Origin: Marisalimonas sp016777705
GTDB taxonomy: Bacteria > Pseudomonadota > Alphaproteobacteria > Puniceispirillales > Marisalimonadaceae
Assembly (NCBI RefSeq): GCF_047717795.1
Contig: NZ_CP159808.1
Location: 248,001 to 312,000, forward strand
Reading direction: 5' to 3'
DNA: 64,000 nt
This document shows positions 18,011-27,941 of this stretch, in pieces. A program made the translations under genes and the position numbers. Positions within the stretch are counted from its first letter, which is position 1. Each line of letters starts with the position of its first letter. The notes under the pieces are model-generated. The model made no database searches. It was not told where the DNA came from and worked only from the letters and a program-made list of their open reading frames with translations.

Positions 18011-18153
18011 CTTAAAAACTCCTTTACTTTTTTTTAATAAAAAAAATTCTAATAAAATATAAATTATTAGATTTTAAGATATTTATACTTGAAGAATACT
18101 GATCTTGCATGTAAATATTGTCTCATATTTAATAATTTTTGATTGGTAAATTT

Positions 18154-18693
18154 ATGGACGCTCTTAAGTTTAATAAAATTGCTGCTGCTGTGCTCTGTGG
18201 TGTATTGTTAATAATGGTTTTTGGGAAAATTGGTAATTTTCTTGTTAATCCCGTTACAGAGGTGACTAACGCTTATCCAATTGAAGTTCCTGAAGGCTCT
18301 TCTACCAAATCAAAAGAAGTAAAAGCTGTAGTTATAGAGCCAATCACTGCTCTTTTAGTTAGCGCAAATATAGATAGTGGACAAAAAATTTCTAAAAAAT
18401 GTGTCGCATGCCATGGATTCGATGCAGGTGGTGGCAATAAAGTTGGGCCTAATTTATATAATATTGTTAACAAGGATCAAGGTAAGGTCGGAGACTATGC
18501 TTATTCTAAAGCTTTAGCGGCACTTTCAGGTAAATGGTCCTATGAAGAATTAAATAAGTTTTTATACAAACCAAAGCTCTATGCTAAAGGAACAAAAATG
18601 AACTATGCTGGGTTATCTAAAGTAAAGGATCGAGCTAACTTAATTGCGTGGTTAAGAACAAAAAGTGATAACCCTGTTTCTTTACCAGAATAA
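18154..18693 (+). CDS. Membrane-anchored cytochrome c (CycM-like)
   Basis: A 179-residue class I c-type cytochrome carrying electrons in the periplasm, probably between the bc1 complex and an oxidase. An uncleaved N-terminal helix (residues 8-32) anchors it; haem attaches at CVACH (Cys83, Cys86, His87) and the Met ligand is in KGTKMNYAGL. A TTG at 18139 could extend it by five residues, but the ATG start matches the CycM family better. The linker rich in Glu and Pro (about 40-70) is typical. The gene lies opposite kdsB, as in rhizobia. Confidence 0.88.
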   Translation: MDALKFNKIAAAVLCGVLLIMVFGKIGNFLVNPVTEVTNAYPIEVPEGSSTKSKEVKAVVIEPITALLVSANIDSGQKISKKCVACHGFDAGGGNKVGPNLYNIVNKDQGKVGDYAYSKALAALSGKWSYEELNKFLYKPKLYAKGTKMNYAGLSKVKDRANLIAWLRTKSDNPVSLPE

Positions 18694-18732
18694 CCTGACT
18701 ATATCTATTGGTTTAAATAAAAGAGTTCCATA

Positions 18733-19524
18733 ATGAACGATGCTGAATTTAACGAAATTTCAGAGTTTGTTTACTTACTAGCTGATAATTCAAAAGAAAT
18801 AACACTAGAAGGCTTTTATTCAAATTTAGACCCTAAGACAAAAAAAGATGGAAGCCCTGTTACACAATATGACATAAAAGCTGAAAAAATTATTTGTGAT
18901 CTTATATCCAAAAAATTTCCTAACCATAACATATTTGCTGAAGAAATTAGTTCAAAAGCTGTAGGTTCTGATTACACATGGATAGTAGATCCTATTGATG
19001 GTACTAGAAGTTATATAATTGGTCGACCGTTGTGGGGAACTTTAATAGGTTTAGCTTATAAGGGAAAACCTTTAATTGGCTTAGTCGATTTTCCAGCTTT
19101 AAATGAGCGTTGGTTAGGTTATAAGTCAAATTGTTATTACAATAAATCAAAATTTGTTTTCACAAAAAAATCAATAAGCAAACTTTCTGAAGCAACTGTT
19201 GGTTCTACTGATTTAAATCTTTTTTCTGAATACGGTAAGAAGAAGTACAAAAATTTAATAACAAAGACTAAAAATAATATATGGTCAGGAGATTGTCACA
19301 ATTATTGTTTAATTATTACAGGTGGTCTAGATTTAGTTATAGAGGAGGGTTTGTCAGCATATGATATTTTGCCTCTTATTCCTATACTTGAATCTCAAGA
19401 CATATTTGTAACAGATTGGAATTCTAATAAATTAAGTCTGAAAGAAGATTTTCAATATAAATATTCAACAATAGTATCTAGAAATAATAACATTTATAAT
19501 TCAGCAGTTACATTGTTTAAATAA
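18733..19524 (+). CDS. hisN: Histidinol-phosphatase, inositol-monophosphatase family
   Basis: A 263-residue Mg2+-dependent phosphatase. Motifs are the metal Glu pair in FAEEISS, WIVDPIDGTRSYIIGRPLWGT (family signature and HisN-like continuation), and WSGDCHNYC plus EEGLSAYDILPL near the end. The continuation GRPLWGTLIGL resembles bacterial HisN, which makes histidinol in histidine synthesis, but related enzymes use inositol phosphates or PAP. It is 40 bases after the cytochrome gene and converges with the aminopeptidase. Confidence 0.8.
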   Translation: MNDAEFNEISEFVYLLADNSKEITLEGFYSNLDPKTKKDGSPVTQYDIKAEKIICDLISKKFPNHNIFAEEISSKAVGSDYTWIVDPIDGTRSYIIGRPLWGTLIGLAYKGKPLIGLVDFPALNERWLGYKSNCYYNKSKFVFTKKSISKLSEATVGSTDLNLFSEYGKKKYKNLITKTKNNIWSGDCHNYCLIITGGLDLVIEEGLSAYDILPLIPILESQDIFVTDWNSNKLSLKEDFQYKYSTIVSRNNNIYNSAVTLFK

Positions 19525-19535
19525 ATGGCCTTAAC

Positions 19536-20993
19536 TTATTTTTGATTACAATATTTTATAATCATATTTACAATATTTCTTAAACCCATTGCTTCTCCAC
19601 CGACAGGAAAACCTGGTCTTCCTGATGTGTTCCAAGCCATCAAATCAACATGTGCCCATTTAGTATCTGTATCTACAAATTTCTTTAAAAACAAAGCGGC
19701 TGTTATAGCCCCTCCTGTGCCCGCGGAACCTGTGCTACTTAACGCATCATATTTATTTTCCAAATATCTCTCATATGGAGAAAATAGAGGTAACTCCCAC
19801 ATGGGGTCAATTTGTTCTTTGCCCTCATTAATTATTCTTTCACCTAAATCGTTGTCATTAGTAAATAAAGCAGGTAATTCTGTTCCTAAGGCAACTCTCG
19901 CTGCACCTGTAAGAGTTGCAAAGTCTATTACAAAATCACTCTTTACGTTATTTTCTTGACTAAATGTAAGTGCATCGGCCAAAAGTAACCTTCCTTCTGC
20001 ATCAGTATTTCCTATTTCAACAGGAGTGTTATTCCTTGCGTAAATAACATCTAGGGGCCTCATAGATTTATCTGATATTGAGTTTTCAGCCATAGGAAGT
20101 ATTACCCTTAGATTTACTGGGCAATTCATAGATATTAATGCATAAGCTATCCCAAGAACAACAGCACTACCTCCCATATCTTTTTTCATGAGCATCATAC
20201 CACTGGAAGGTTTTACATCTAATCCACCACTATCAAAAGTAACTCCCTTTCCAATAAGAGTAATGTTGGGGAAAATATTTTTTTTACTCTTACTCCATTT
20301 AATATCTAGGAGCAGGGGCTTGTTTTCTGAGGATCTACCAACAAAATTTATTAAAGGAAAGTTTTTTTCAAGTTTTTTATCTTTATATGTATCAATTTTT
20401 GTAGAGAAATCTTTAAAACAATTTTTAACAATTTTTTCATAATTGTATGGTGTTAGAATATTAGGAGGTAAATTAATTAAATCTCTAGCAAGGAATATAC
20501 CCTTGAGTTCGGCACAACATTTTTGGAATTCATTTTCTTTGATTAAATCTTTTATGTTCTTAATACATAAAGTTTGATTTATATTACTTCTTTTATTATT
20601 TGGTTTTATATTGAATTTATAAAAACTTAATCCCCATCCAAGTATGAAGTTATATGTTTCTTGATTGTTTAATTCATCTAAACATTCAAGAGCCCACTTT
20701 TTTTTTGGAAGTTTTTCTGATAATTTTGCGGCTTGGTCAATAATACTTTTTCTAGGTTCAATAGTTTCGGTTAAGATAGCGACTGCTCCTCCAAGATGAT
20801 TATCTTCATCCGGGAAAAAACCAAAATTTTCAAGCTCTAAATTAAAAGTAGATTTTAAAAATATTTTTTGTTTTTCAGAAATAAGACTAGTTAATTTCAA
20901 ACTATTTATATCTTTAATTAAATATAACGGAATTGAATTAATTTTTTTATTTTCACAAAAACCAATCAATTTATTATCAATTTTATAATCCAT
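19536..20993 (-). CDS. Leucyl aminopeptidase family protein (M17)
   Basis: A cytoplasmic dinuclear-zinc aminopeptidase of 485 residues. The C-terminal catalytic domain has GKGVTFDSGGLDVKPS, MKKDMGGSAVVLG (metal Lys and Asp) and the M17 signature NTDAEGRLLLADAL, then DFATLTGAARVALG. The N-terminal half is diverged, as in the alphaproteobacterial branch close to PepB. It likely trims peptides during protein turnover. Confidence 0.92.
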   Translation of the reverse strand: MDYKIDNKLIGFCENKKINSIPLYLIKDINSLKLTSLISEKQKIFLKSTFNLELENFGFFPDEDNHLGGAVAILTETIEPRKSIIDQAAKLSEKLPKKKWALECLDELNNQETYNFILGWGLSFYKFNIKPNNKRSNINQTLCIKNIKDLIKENEFQKCCAELKGIFLARDLINLPPNILTPYNYEKIVKNCFKDFSTKIDTYKDKKLEKNFPLINFVGRSSENKPLLLDIKWSKSKKNIFPNITLIGKGVTFDSGGLDVKPSSGMMLMKKDMGGSAVVLGIAYALISMNCPVNLRVILPMAENSISDKSMRPLDVIYARNNTPVEIGNTDAEGRLLLADALTFSQENNVKSDFVIDFATLTGAARVALGTELPALFTNDNDLGERIINEGKEQIDPMWELPLFSPYERYLENKYDALSSTGSAGTGGAITAALFLKKFVDTDTKWAHVDLMAWNTSGRPGFPVGGEAMGLRNIVNMIIKYCNQK

Positions 20994-21080
20994 TATTTAT
21001 ATAACCTTTTTTAAATTTTTTAAATTATAACATTATTTTAAAATTATGTTATTTCTAAATAGATAATTTGAGTATCGGTG

Positions 21081-22808
21081 ATGACACAATTTACAAAAAT
21101 TAAAGATTCCATAAAAGAATTAGGAAAGTTCAAGGTTATAACTTTTAGCGTTATCTTTGTTTTGATATTAGGCGCTCTTTTTTCTGGTCAGAATAATATA
21201 CCTCCTATTGATCGTGATGAGGCTCGTTTTGCTCAGGCAAGCAGGCAAATGGCACAAAGTAATGATTACATAAATATAAAATTTCAAGACGAGATTAGAG
21301 CGAAAAAACCTGTTGGCATATATTGGTTACAGGCTGTTTCGGGGAACATATTTGGTTTGCTGGATATTGGATCTTTTCGTATTCCGTCTCTAATAAGCTC
21401 TATAATTTCAATTGTCTTCACTGGCCTAATAGCCCGACTTATCTTCCCATTTCATCAATCTTTAATTGTAGCGTTGTTTTTTGCATCCTCAATGGCTTTC
21501 ATGGGTGAAGCGCATCTAGCAAAAACAGATGCTACATTATTAAGTTTAGTATGTATTCAACAATATTTTTTACTAAAACTGATTCTGAAAAAAGAAAACT
21601 CTATTAAGGCCAAATATTTATACCCTGTAATTATATGGGTTGTTTTTTCGTTTGGTGTTCTTGTAAAGGGACCATTATCATTAGCTATTTTATTCCCAAC
21701 TATTATAACGTATTGTTTAATTAAAAAAAGTTTTAGCTTTATCAAACTTTTAAATCCAATATTGGGATTGTTAATTAGCGCATGCATTATACTTCCTTGG
21801 TTTGTTGCAATCGATAATTCTACGGAAGGTTTGTTTTTTCAAAAAGCTTTTTATGATGATTTTTTTAATAAGCTACAGAGTGGACAGGAAGGTCATGGAG
21901 CATGGCCTGGAACACATTTATTATTTTTATCAATAGCAATTTGGCCAATAGCTACTTTTTTGCCTGGTTTAATATTATTTGTGATGCAAAATAAAAATAA
22001 CTCGGTTGTACAATTCCTTATTTGTTGGATTACACCATTTTGGCTAATTATAGAGGTGGTTCCAACCAAACTATTTCATTATTCTTTGCCAGTTCTACCT
22101 GCAGTTGCAATTCTTGCCATTGGTAGTTTGTTTCATTTGAAATCTCAAATCAACAATTTACAAAGCTCTTTTCAAAAGAGAGTTATACTTTTACTTTCGA
22201 TAATATTTGGTTCAGGAGGTTTAGTTCTTGGTGGTGGTGTTTTATACTTTTCAAATATATTTAATTTTAAAAATGATTTGTCGATAACTTTTCTATCTAT
22301 ACTTGTTTTTATAATTACAATACTAGTTTTTGTATTATCTATAATATTTTTCCTAAGATCATCTAACCAACTTAAAAAATATCAAAGATTTATCTATAAC
22401 TTTCCTTTAGCCATTATTGCTCTTGCTTCATTATTTAATATAATTATTTTTCAATTTATTTTCCCTAATTTGGATTATTTGTATCCAAGCAAAATGATTT
22501 CAAAAAAGATTAATTTCATACAACCAGATGCCGTGGTGTCTTCAGGTTATCATGAACCAAGCTTAGTCTTCTTGTTGGAAGGTAATGTATTATTATCAAG
22601 CCCACAAGATGCAGCTCTTTTCCTAGCTGAGGGTAAAAATAACATTGCTTTAATTGAAAAAAGATCTCTAGAAGAATTTTTGTTTTCAATTAATCAGTTA
22701 AATTTAAAATTAGTTAAAGCAGATATTGTAAGTGGTTATAATATAGCCAAAGGTAAACATGTGGAAATACACATTTATAAAAATCAAATGTTTGACCAAA
22801 CTAATTAA
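21081..22808 (+). CDS. ArnT-like membrane glycosyltransferase (PMT family)
   Basis: A 575-residue polytopic membrane protein with about 11-13 helices. The N-terminal loop PPIDRDEARFAQASRQM contains the conserved acidic pair of the GT-C/PMT fold, and EIRAKKPVGIYWLQA follows as in ArnT homologs. Such enzymes move a sugar from a polyprenyl phosphate to lipid A or another acceptor at the periplasmic face. GTG at 21078 directly precedes the ATG; I prefer the ATG. The next two genes (GT2 and LABN) complete a lipid-linked-sugar cassette. Confidence 0.88.
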   Translation: MTQFTKIKDSIKELGKFKVITFSVIFVLILGALFSGQNNIPPIDRDEARFAQASRQMAQSNDYINIKFQDEIRAKKPVGIYWLQAVSGNIFGLLDIGSFRIPSLISSIISIVFTGLIARLIFPFHQSLIVALFFASSMAFMGEAHLAKTDATLLSLVCIQQYFLLKLILKKENSIKAKYLYPVIIWVVFSFGVLVKGPLSLAILFPTIITYCLIKKSFSFIKLLNPILGLLISACIILPWFVAIDNSTEGLFFQKAFYDDFFNKLQSGQEGHGAWPGTHLLFLSIAIWPIATFLPGLILFVMQNKNNSVVQFLICWITPFWLIIEVVPTKLFHYSLPVLPAVAILAIGSLFHLKSQINNLQSSFQKRVILLLSIIFGSGGLVLGGGVLYFSNIFNFKNDLSITFLSILVFIITILVFVLSIIFFLRSSNQLKKYQRFIYNFPLAIIALASLFNIIIFQFIFPNLDYLYPSKMISKKINFIQPDAVVSSGYHEPSLVFLLEGNVLLSSPQDAALFLAEGKNNIALIEKRSLEEFLFSINQLNLKLVKADIVSGYNIAKGKHVEIHIYKNQMFDQTN

Positions 22809-22852
22809 AGTGTTTATTTATGGCTAACATTTAATTTAAACAAAAGTTAATA

Positions 22853-23584
22853 ATGAAACAATCTACTGACATTTCTGTTGTAGTACCAGTTAAGAATGAA
22901 GCTGGTAATGTTGAAGGTTTAATTCAAGAAATTGATTATTCACTTAGAAACTTTAATTATGAAATAATATATATAAATGACGGATCGAAAGACAATACAG
23001 AAAAAGAGCTGAAACTTATTTTAAAAAATAATAAAAGATTAAGAGTAATAAGTCACGAAGAAAGTCAAGGTCAGTCTGCTGCATTGCGTTCAGGGGTGAT
23101 TGCTTCACAATCACCTATAATAGCGACATTAGATGGAGACGGGCAAAACGATCCATCAGACCTTCCTGGCATGATAAAATTATTTAGAAACAATACAAAC
23201 CAATTTTTATTAGTGGGTGGAGTAAGGGTAAACAGGAAGGATGGTAAACATAGATTATGGGCATCATCTATTGCTAAATATTCTAGGTTATTACTTTTAA
23301 AAGACAATCACCCGGACTCAGGTTGTGGTATAAAAGTATTTCACAAAGATTTATTTTTAAGACTTCCCTATTTTGACCATATGCATAGATTTTTATCAGC
23401 TTTAGCTCATAGAGAAGGAGCTAAAATATTGGAATTTAACGTTAAGCATAGAGAACGACAAATAGGTGTCTCAAATTATACAAATTTAGGAAGATTGATA
23501 GTTGGCATTTCTGATATATTAGGGGTAATATGGCTTAGAAAAAGAATGCCCAAAAACAAGGTATCCGAAGAGATATATAAATGA
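22853..23584 (+). CDS. Family 2 glycosyltransferase (polyprenyl-phosphate sugar synthase type)
   Basis: A 243-residue GT-A enzyme: VVVPVKNEAGNVEGLI at the start, YINDGSKDNTEK, and ATLDGDGQNDPSDLP with the metal-binding DGD. Lacks C-terminal membrane helices, so it resembles DPM1-like synthases. It probably charges undecaprenyl phosphate with a sugar used by the ArnT-like transferase 44 bases upstream. It overlaps the next gene by 4 bases (ATGA). Confidence 0.88.
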   Translation: MKQSTDISVVVPVKNEAGNVEGLIQEIDYSLRNFNYEIIYINDGSKDNTEKELKLILKNNKRLRVISHEESQGQSAALRSGVIASQSPIIATLDGDGQNDPSDLPGMIKLFRNNTNQFLLVGGVRVNRKDGKHRLWASSIAKYSRLLLLKDNHPDSGCGIKVFHKDLFLRLPYFDHMHRFLSALAHREGAKILEFNVKHRERQIGVSNYTNLGRLIVGISDILGVIWLRKRMPKNKVSEEIYK

Positions 23585-23958
23585 GTTTTATATCCTATCT
23601 ATCTATGCAAATAGAAGGTTTTGCTTTCAGAATAAATGATATATTAATTTATTTTATACCTTTTTTAGAGCCATACCTTGATAACCATCCAGAAACAATA
23701 ATGATTGTAATTGGTTTTGGGGGACAAGCATTATTTGCAACTAGATTTATAATACAATGGCTTAGTAGTGAAAATGCAGGCCGTTCTGTTATACCAGTTG
23801 CCTTTTGGTATTTTTCTATTACTGGTGGGTTAGTTCTACTAACCTATGCAATTTGGAGGCAAGACCCAGTAATTATTGCAGGACAATCAGTAGGGGTTTT
23901 CATTTATGCAAGAAATCTCTATTTTATTTCAAAAGAAAAAAAACAAAATCAAGATTGA
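23581..23958 (+). CDS. Lipid-A-disaccharide synthase N-terminal domain-like (LABN) membrane protein
   Basis: A 125-residue protein with three membrane segments. FGGQALFATRFIIQWLSSE and SVIPVAFWYFSITGG are the LABN signatures. Stand-alone LABN proteins accompany GT2 and ArnT-like genes in proteobacteria and may flip or position the lipid-linked sugar; the function is not firmly known. Coupled to the GT2 gene by a 4-base overlap. Confidence 0.88.
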   Translation: MSFISYLSMQIEGFAFRINDILIYFIPFLEPYLDNHPETIMIVIGFGGQALFATRFIIQWLSSENAGRSVIPVAFWYFSITGGLVLLTYAIWRQDPVIIAGQSVGVFIYARNLYFISKEKKQNQD

Positions 23959-23992
23959 TTAATTAAAATCAAACTGTTCTATATTCGAACTA

Positions 23993-24979
23993 TTATAAAA
24001 ATTCATTTGTTATAGGTCTTGTTAAAAGATTTTTGATAACTTCATTTATATCGGCTTTTTTTGTTAGTATATCATTAATGGCATTTACGATAGGCATTTC
24101 TATATTGAGACTCTGAGCTAAAAAAATAGCAGAGTCTATCGCGTTTAATCCTTCAACAAGATCTAGTTTATGTTTTTTTGATTTATTTTTAACAAAATTT
24201 ATTCCATATGCCATATTTCTAGAATGAGGACCACTACATGTTAAAGACATATCACCAATTCCAGCCAGTCCAAAAACAGTAGAAAAATTGCCTCCTGCAT
24301 TCTTAATTAGTTCTGATGTTTCTGATAAACCTCTAGTAATTAGGGCAGCTTTTGCGTTGTCACCTAACCCTAATCCTTGAATAATTCCAGCTCCAATGGC
24401 AATAATATTTTTGACTGCACCAGATATAGACGCACCAAGAGGGTCATTATTGGGATAAAGTCTAAGATTTGAATTATGAAATAGTTTACATATAGATTGT
24501 GCATCATTAATATTTTTATTAGCGATAATAGCAGCAGCAGGTAGCTTCTTTGCGACTTCATCAGCAAAAGTAGGGCCTGTTAAAATAGATAATTTTATAT
24601 TTGGAAATTGATCATTAGCTATTTGAGAAAAGGTTTTACCATCTTTTGATGCGAACCCTTTTGACGTTACAACGACATCTGTTCCGTTTGATGAAAATAG
24701 AGATACTTCTTCTAATACCTTTAAAACTCTTTTGCTCTCAGTTGTGATAAAAACTAAATCGCTTCTTTTGAGTATTTCATTGCTGTTTGTACTTGCTTGA
24801 ATAAATGAATGTAATGGGTTTTGAGGAAACTTTCTTGAAAAATGATTATTAATCTCATTAGCCCTCACTTCATCAGATACAATGAGTGTTGATTTTTGTC
24901 CAACGGATGCAAGAGTGATAGCTAGAGCTTGTCCCCATGCACCACCACCATAAAAAGTTATATTAGAAAAAATTGACAT
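23993..24979 (-). CDS. gpsA: Glycerol-3-phosphate dehydrogenase [NAD(P)+]
   Basis: Reduces dihydroxyacetone phosphate to sn-glycerol 3-phosphate for phospholipid synthesis. The 328 residues have the Rossmann start ITFYGGGAWGQALAITLA, the LTGPTFADEVAKKLPAA motif, GAVKNIIAIGAGI with the catalytic Lys, and GLAGIGDMSLTC. Its ATG directly follows the tsaD stop, so the pair is coupled; the same pairing is seen across alphaproteobacteria. Confidence 0.96.
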   Translation of the reverse strand: MSIFSNITFYGGGAWGQALAITLASVGQKSTLIVSDEVRANEINNHFSRKFPQNPLHSFIQASTNSNEILKRSDLVFITTESKRVLKVLEEVSLFSSNGTDVVVTSKGFASKDGKTFSQIANDQFPNIKLSILTGPTFADEVAKKLPAAAIIANKNINDAQSICKLFHNSNLRLYPNNDPLGASISGAVKNIIAIGAGIIQGLGLGDNAKAALITRGLSETSELIKNAGGNFSTVFGLAGIGDMSLTCSGPHSRNMAYGINFVKNKSKKHKLDLVEGLNAIDSAIFLAQSLNIEMPIVNAINDILTKKADINEVIKNLLTRPITNEFL

Positions 24980-26074
24980 CTAAGCTTTTACTCCACTTTT
25001 ACCAATTTTATTATGAATCGGGTTTTTATAATGTGCATCTGGGTCTAATGGCCACCTTGGCCTAGCTTTGAAATTTAAATCAGTTTCACCTTCAGAAATA
25101 TATTTTTCATAACCTGCCCAAGCAATCATAGCGCCGTTATCAGTACATAAACCTATAGGTGGAGCATGAAAATCTATTTTTGATGTCGATGCTAATTTTT
25201 CTAATTGATTTCGGATATATTTATTAGAAGCAACACCACCTGCAACAACTAATTGGATGTTAGAGTTTTCGTTTATCAAAGTTCTAAATTGATCTATAGC
25301 GTATTTTGTCCTGTCTACTAAACAGTCTGATATAGATTTTTGAAGACTAGCTGATAAATCACAAATCTTATTTTTATCTAATGTGCTGTTTGAAACAATT
25401 TGATTAAAAGCAGTTTTAAGTCCTGAAAACGAAAAATTTGGATTTTTGGATTTATACATTGGCCTCGGTAATTTAAACAATTTAGGGTTTCCTGACATAG
25501 CCATTTTTTCTATCATAGGTCCTCCAGGAAACCCTATACCTAAAATTTTAGCAGCTTTATCAAAAGTTTCGCCAGCAGCATCATCTAAAGTTGAACTTAA
25601 TCTAGAATATTTCCCATATTCTAAGATTGCTATTATTTGGGTATGTCCACCAGAAACAAGAAGTAAAAGATAAGGATATTTAATGTTGTTAGTCAATCTA
25701 GCGGTTAGAGCATGTCCTTCAAGATGATTAACCGCAACATAAGGTTTGTCCAAGGACATAGCTAAAGATTTTGCAAAAACTGTTCCTACAATAACTCCTC
25801 CAATCAATCCCGGACCTCCAGTCGCTGCAATTAAATCTATATTTTCTAATTTAGATTTGGATTGCTCTAAAGCTTCTTGAACAGCATATTCAATGTTAGT
25901 AAGATGGTCTCTAGCAGCTATTTCAGGAACTATTCCACCATATTTGGTTAAATTTGTATTTTGGTTAATAACTACATTTGATAAAATTTCTTTTTTTGAG
26001 TTAACAATAGCAACAGCTGTATCATCACAGCTAGTCTCAATCCCCATAATAATTTTATAATTTCTGCTACTCAT
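24980..26074 (-). CDS. tsaD: tRNA N6-adenosine threonylcarbamoyltransferase
   Basis: Transfers threonylcarbamoyl to A37 of tRNAs reading ANN codons. The 364 residues have the ASKHA start MGIETSCDDTAVAIV, the metal-binding HLEGHA (His and His), LLLVSGGHTQI and GGVASNKYIRNQL. The family length is normal. It is divergent from hemC across a 159-base AT-rich gap that contains an inverted repeat. Confidence 0.96.
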   Translation of the reverse strand: MSSRNYKIIMGIETSCDDTAVAIVNSKKEILSNVVINQNTNLTKYGGIVPEIAARDHLTNIEYAVQEALEQSKSKLENIDLIAATGGPGLIGGVIVGTVFAKSLAMSLDKPYVAVNHLEGHALTARLTNNIKYPYLLLLVSGGHTQIIAILEYGKYSRLSSTLDDAAGETFDKAAKILGIGFPGGPMIEKMAMSGNPKLFKLPRPMYKSKNPNFSFSGLKTAFNQIVSNSTLDKNKICDLSASLQKSISDCLVDRTKYAIDQFRTLINENSNIQLVVAGGVASNKYIRNQLEKLASTSKIDFHAPPIGLCTDNGAMIAWAGYEKYISEGETDLNFKARPRWPLDPDAHYKNPIHNKIGKSGVKA

Positions 26075-26085
26075 GCGATTACCCT

Positions 26086-26135
26086 ATTTGCATAACCTCA
26101 GAGTTAAAATAGAATTAAAACGCAGTAATGCAAAT
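26086..26135. promoter_or_regulatory. Widely spaced inverted repeat in tsaD-hemC promoter region
   Basis: ATTTGCAT (26086-26093) and ATGCAAAT (26128-26135) are perfect complements separated by 34 bases, in the divergent gap between tsaD and hemC. The spacing of half-sites suits a looped or two-dimer operator. In such AT-rich DNA chance occurrence is possible. Confidence 0.3.
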
Positions 26136-26233
26136 ATAAATTATTATTGTAAGTTTTTAGATTTACTATATGTCTATAAAATATTTACCCTAAGATACAA
26201 ACATTTACTTATTAAAACACGATTGAATTTAAA

Positions 26234-27148
26234 ATGACATTAAGGATAAGAATTGCTTCAAGAAAATCTAACTTGGCTATCCGTCAAGTAGAAATTTTAA
26301 AGGAACATCTTAGTAAAGATATTGAAATTAATATTATAGAAGTTGTTACGTCTGCTGATAAAACTTTAGATAAATCGTTAGCTGATATAGGAGGTAAAGG
26401 TTTATTTATAAAAGAGCTTGAAAACACAATTTTAAAAGATGAGGCTGATATAGCCGTTCATTCTATGAAAGATATGGAAACTGAGCTTGCCGCTGACACA
26501 AAAATTGCAGGGGTTCTTCCAAGAGGTAGTAGAAGCGACGTCTTATTAGGGCAATATTCTACCTTAGATGATTTACCAGATGGTGCTGTTATTGGAACTA
26601 GTTCGGTTAGACGAGGAGCGTTTGCTAAATCATATAGACCCGATTTACAAATTAAACTTTTAAGAGGCAATGTAGGAACACGGATTGATAAGCTTAATAA
26701 TGGTATTTTTGATGCAATCATACTAGCTAAAGCAGGTCTAGACAGATTAAATATTGATATAGGAAACATTATTCCAAAAGAAATAATACCTCCAGCCTCA
26801 ACTCAAGGTATTATTGCTGTTCAATCTACTACCAATAAAAAAACTAAATTAGAAGCTGATTTAGATAAAATTTTTCTAAACATTAATGATGCTAATACAT
26901 ACTCAGAAGCTTTAGCTGAAAGAAGTTTACTAAGAACTTTAGACGGCACTTGTCGTTCACCTATTTCATCAAGTGCATACATTATTAATAATGATGAGTT
27001 AATCTTATATGGAGCAGTTGCTAAGCAAGATGGATCAAAGGTAATAAAGTCTGAGATAAAAGGGGCAAGAAAAGATTCTATCTTATTAGGTATAGAATTA
27101 GGGAAGGAATTAATTGCCAAAAGTATTGGTGAATCCATATTTGATTAA
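26234..27148 (+). CDS. hemC: Hydroxymethylbilane synthase (porphobilinogen deaminase)
   Basis: Joins four porphobilinogens into hydroxymethylbilane. The 304 residues include IRIASRKSNLAIRQVE, the substrate motif AVHSMKDME, VRRGAF and LLRGNVGTRI, and the dipyrromethane-cofactor Cys in DGTCRSPISS. First gene of hemC-hemD-mic60-like-hemY. Downstream gap to hemD is 17 bases. Confidence 0.97.
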   Translation: MTLRIRIASRKSNLAIRQVEILKEHLSKDIEINIIEVVTSADKTLDKSLADIGGKGLFIKELENTILKDEADIAVHSMKDMETELAADTKIAGVLPRGSRSDVLLGQYSTLDDLPDGAVIGTSSVRRGAFAKSYRPDLQIKLLRGNVGTRIDKLNNGIFDAIILAKAGLDRLNIDIGNIIPKEIIPPASTQGIIAVQSTTNKKTKLEADLDKIFLNINDANTYSEALAERSLLRTLDGTCRSPISSSAYIINNDELILYGAVAKQDGSKVIKSEIKGARKDSILLGIELGKELIAKSIGESIFD

Positions 27149-27165
27149 CTACTATAAGTTAGGGA

Positions 27166-27927
27166 ATGAATTTGAATATTAAATTTAATAATATCACATT
27201 TGTACTTCGGGAAAAAAAAGATGCCGAAGTTAATTCAAAGTACCTAAACAATAATGGGCTTTATGCCAAACCTTTTCCAATAACAACTACAAAATATTTC
27301 AATATTTATAAATTTAATTTACTTAGTAAGAGCTTTGATTACTTCATAATCACAAGTGCAAATGCATTGCAACCATTAGAAAAAATAATTTTGAATAGTA
27401 ATAACTTAGCTAAAAAAAATATTAAAGTTTTTGCTGTTGGTGAAGAAACTAAGATAAAATTAACTAAAAAAGGTTATGTAAATATTTTGAGTGCAAATAA
27501 TAACTCTACATCTCTATGCGAATTGATTATTAGTAATACTTCAAATACAGACCTAGGATTATGGATTGCTGCTAAAAATAGAAGTTCAAATTTAGAAGAA
27601 AAACTCATTTCAAAAGATAGAAAAATAGAGATTTTTGAGGCTTACGAAACACAACCAATAATTCAGATTTCTAGATCTATCCAAGATGATCTAGTTAATT
27701 ACAGTAATATAAATTTATTAATTCTTTCTTCACGTAATGTATTAATTGCAAAAGATATTTTAGTGAAACTTAATTTATTCAATGAAGTAAATAATAAATC
27801 CACCTTATTAGTTAATAGTCAAAATGTTGCTAATAATGGGAAAAGCATTGGCTGGAACAACGTAGTAACTATTAAGAAAAATTTTACTAAAGATATCTTG
27901 GATTATATATTACACTTATCTAAGTAA
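27166..27927 (+). CDS. hemD: Uroporphyrinogen-III synthase
   Basis: Closes hydroxymethylbilane to uroporphyrinogen III. The 253 residues are weakly conserved, as in all HemD proteins, but show the two-domain pattern with DYFIITSANALQPL, FAVGEETKIKL and a late LLILSSRNVLIA. The identification rests mainly on position after hemC and before the Mic60-like and HemY genes. Confidence 0.85.
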   Translation: MNLNIKFNNITFVLREKKDAEVNSKYLNNNGLYAKPFPITTTKYFNIYKFNLLSKSFDYFIITSANALQPLEKIILNSNNLAKKNIKVFAVGEETKIKLTKKGYVNILSANNNSTSLCELIISNTSNTDLGLWIAAKNRSSNLEEKLISKDRKIEIFEAYETQPIIQISRSIQDDLVNYSNINLLILSSRNVLIAKDILVKLNLFNEVNNKSTLLVNSQNVANNGKSIGWNNVVTIKKNFTKDILDYILHLSK

Positions 27928-27941
27928 CTTGGAAGATTAAT

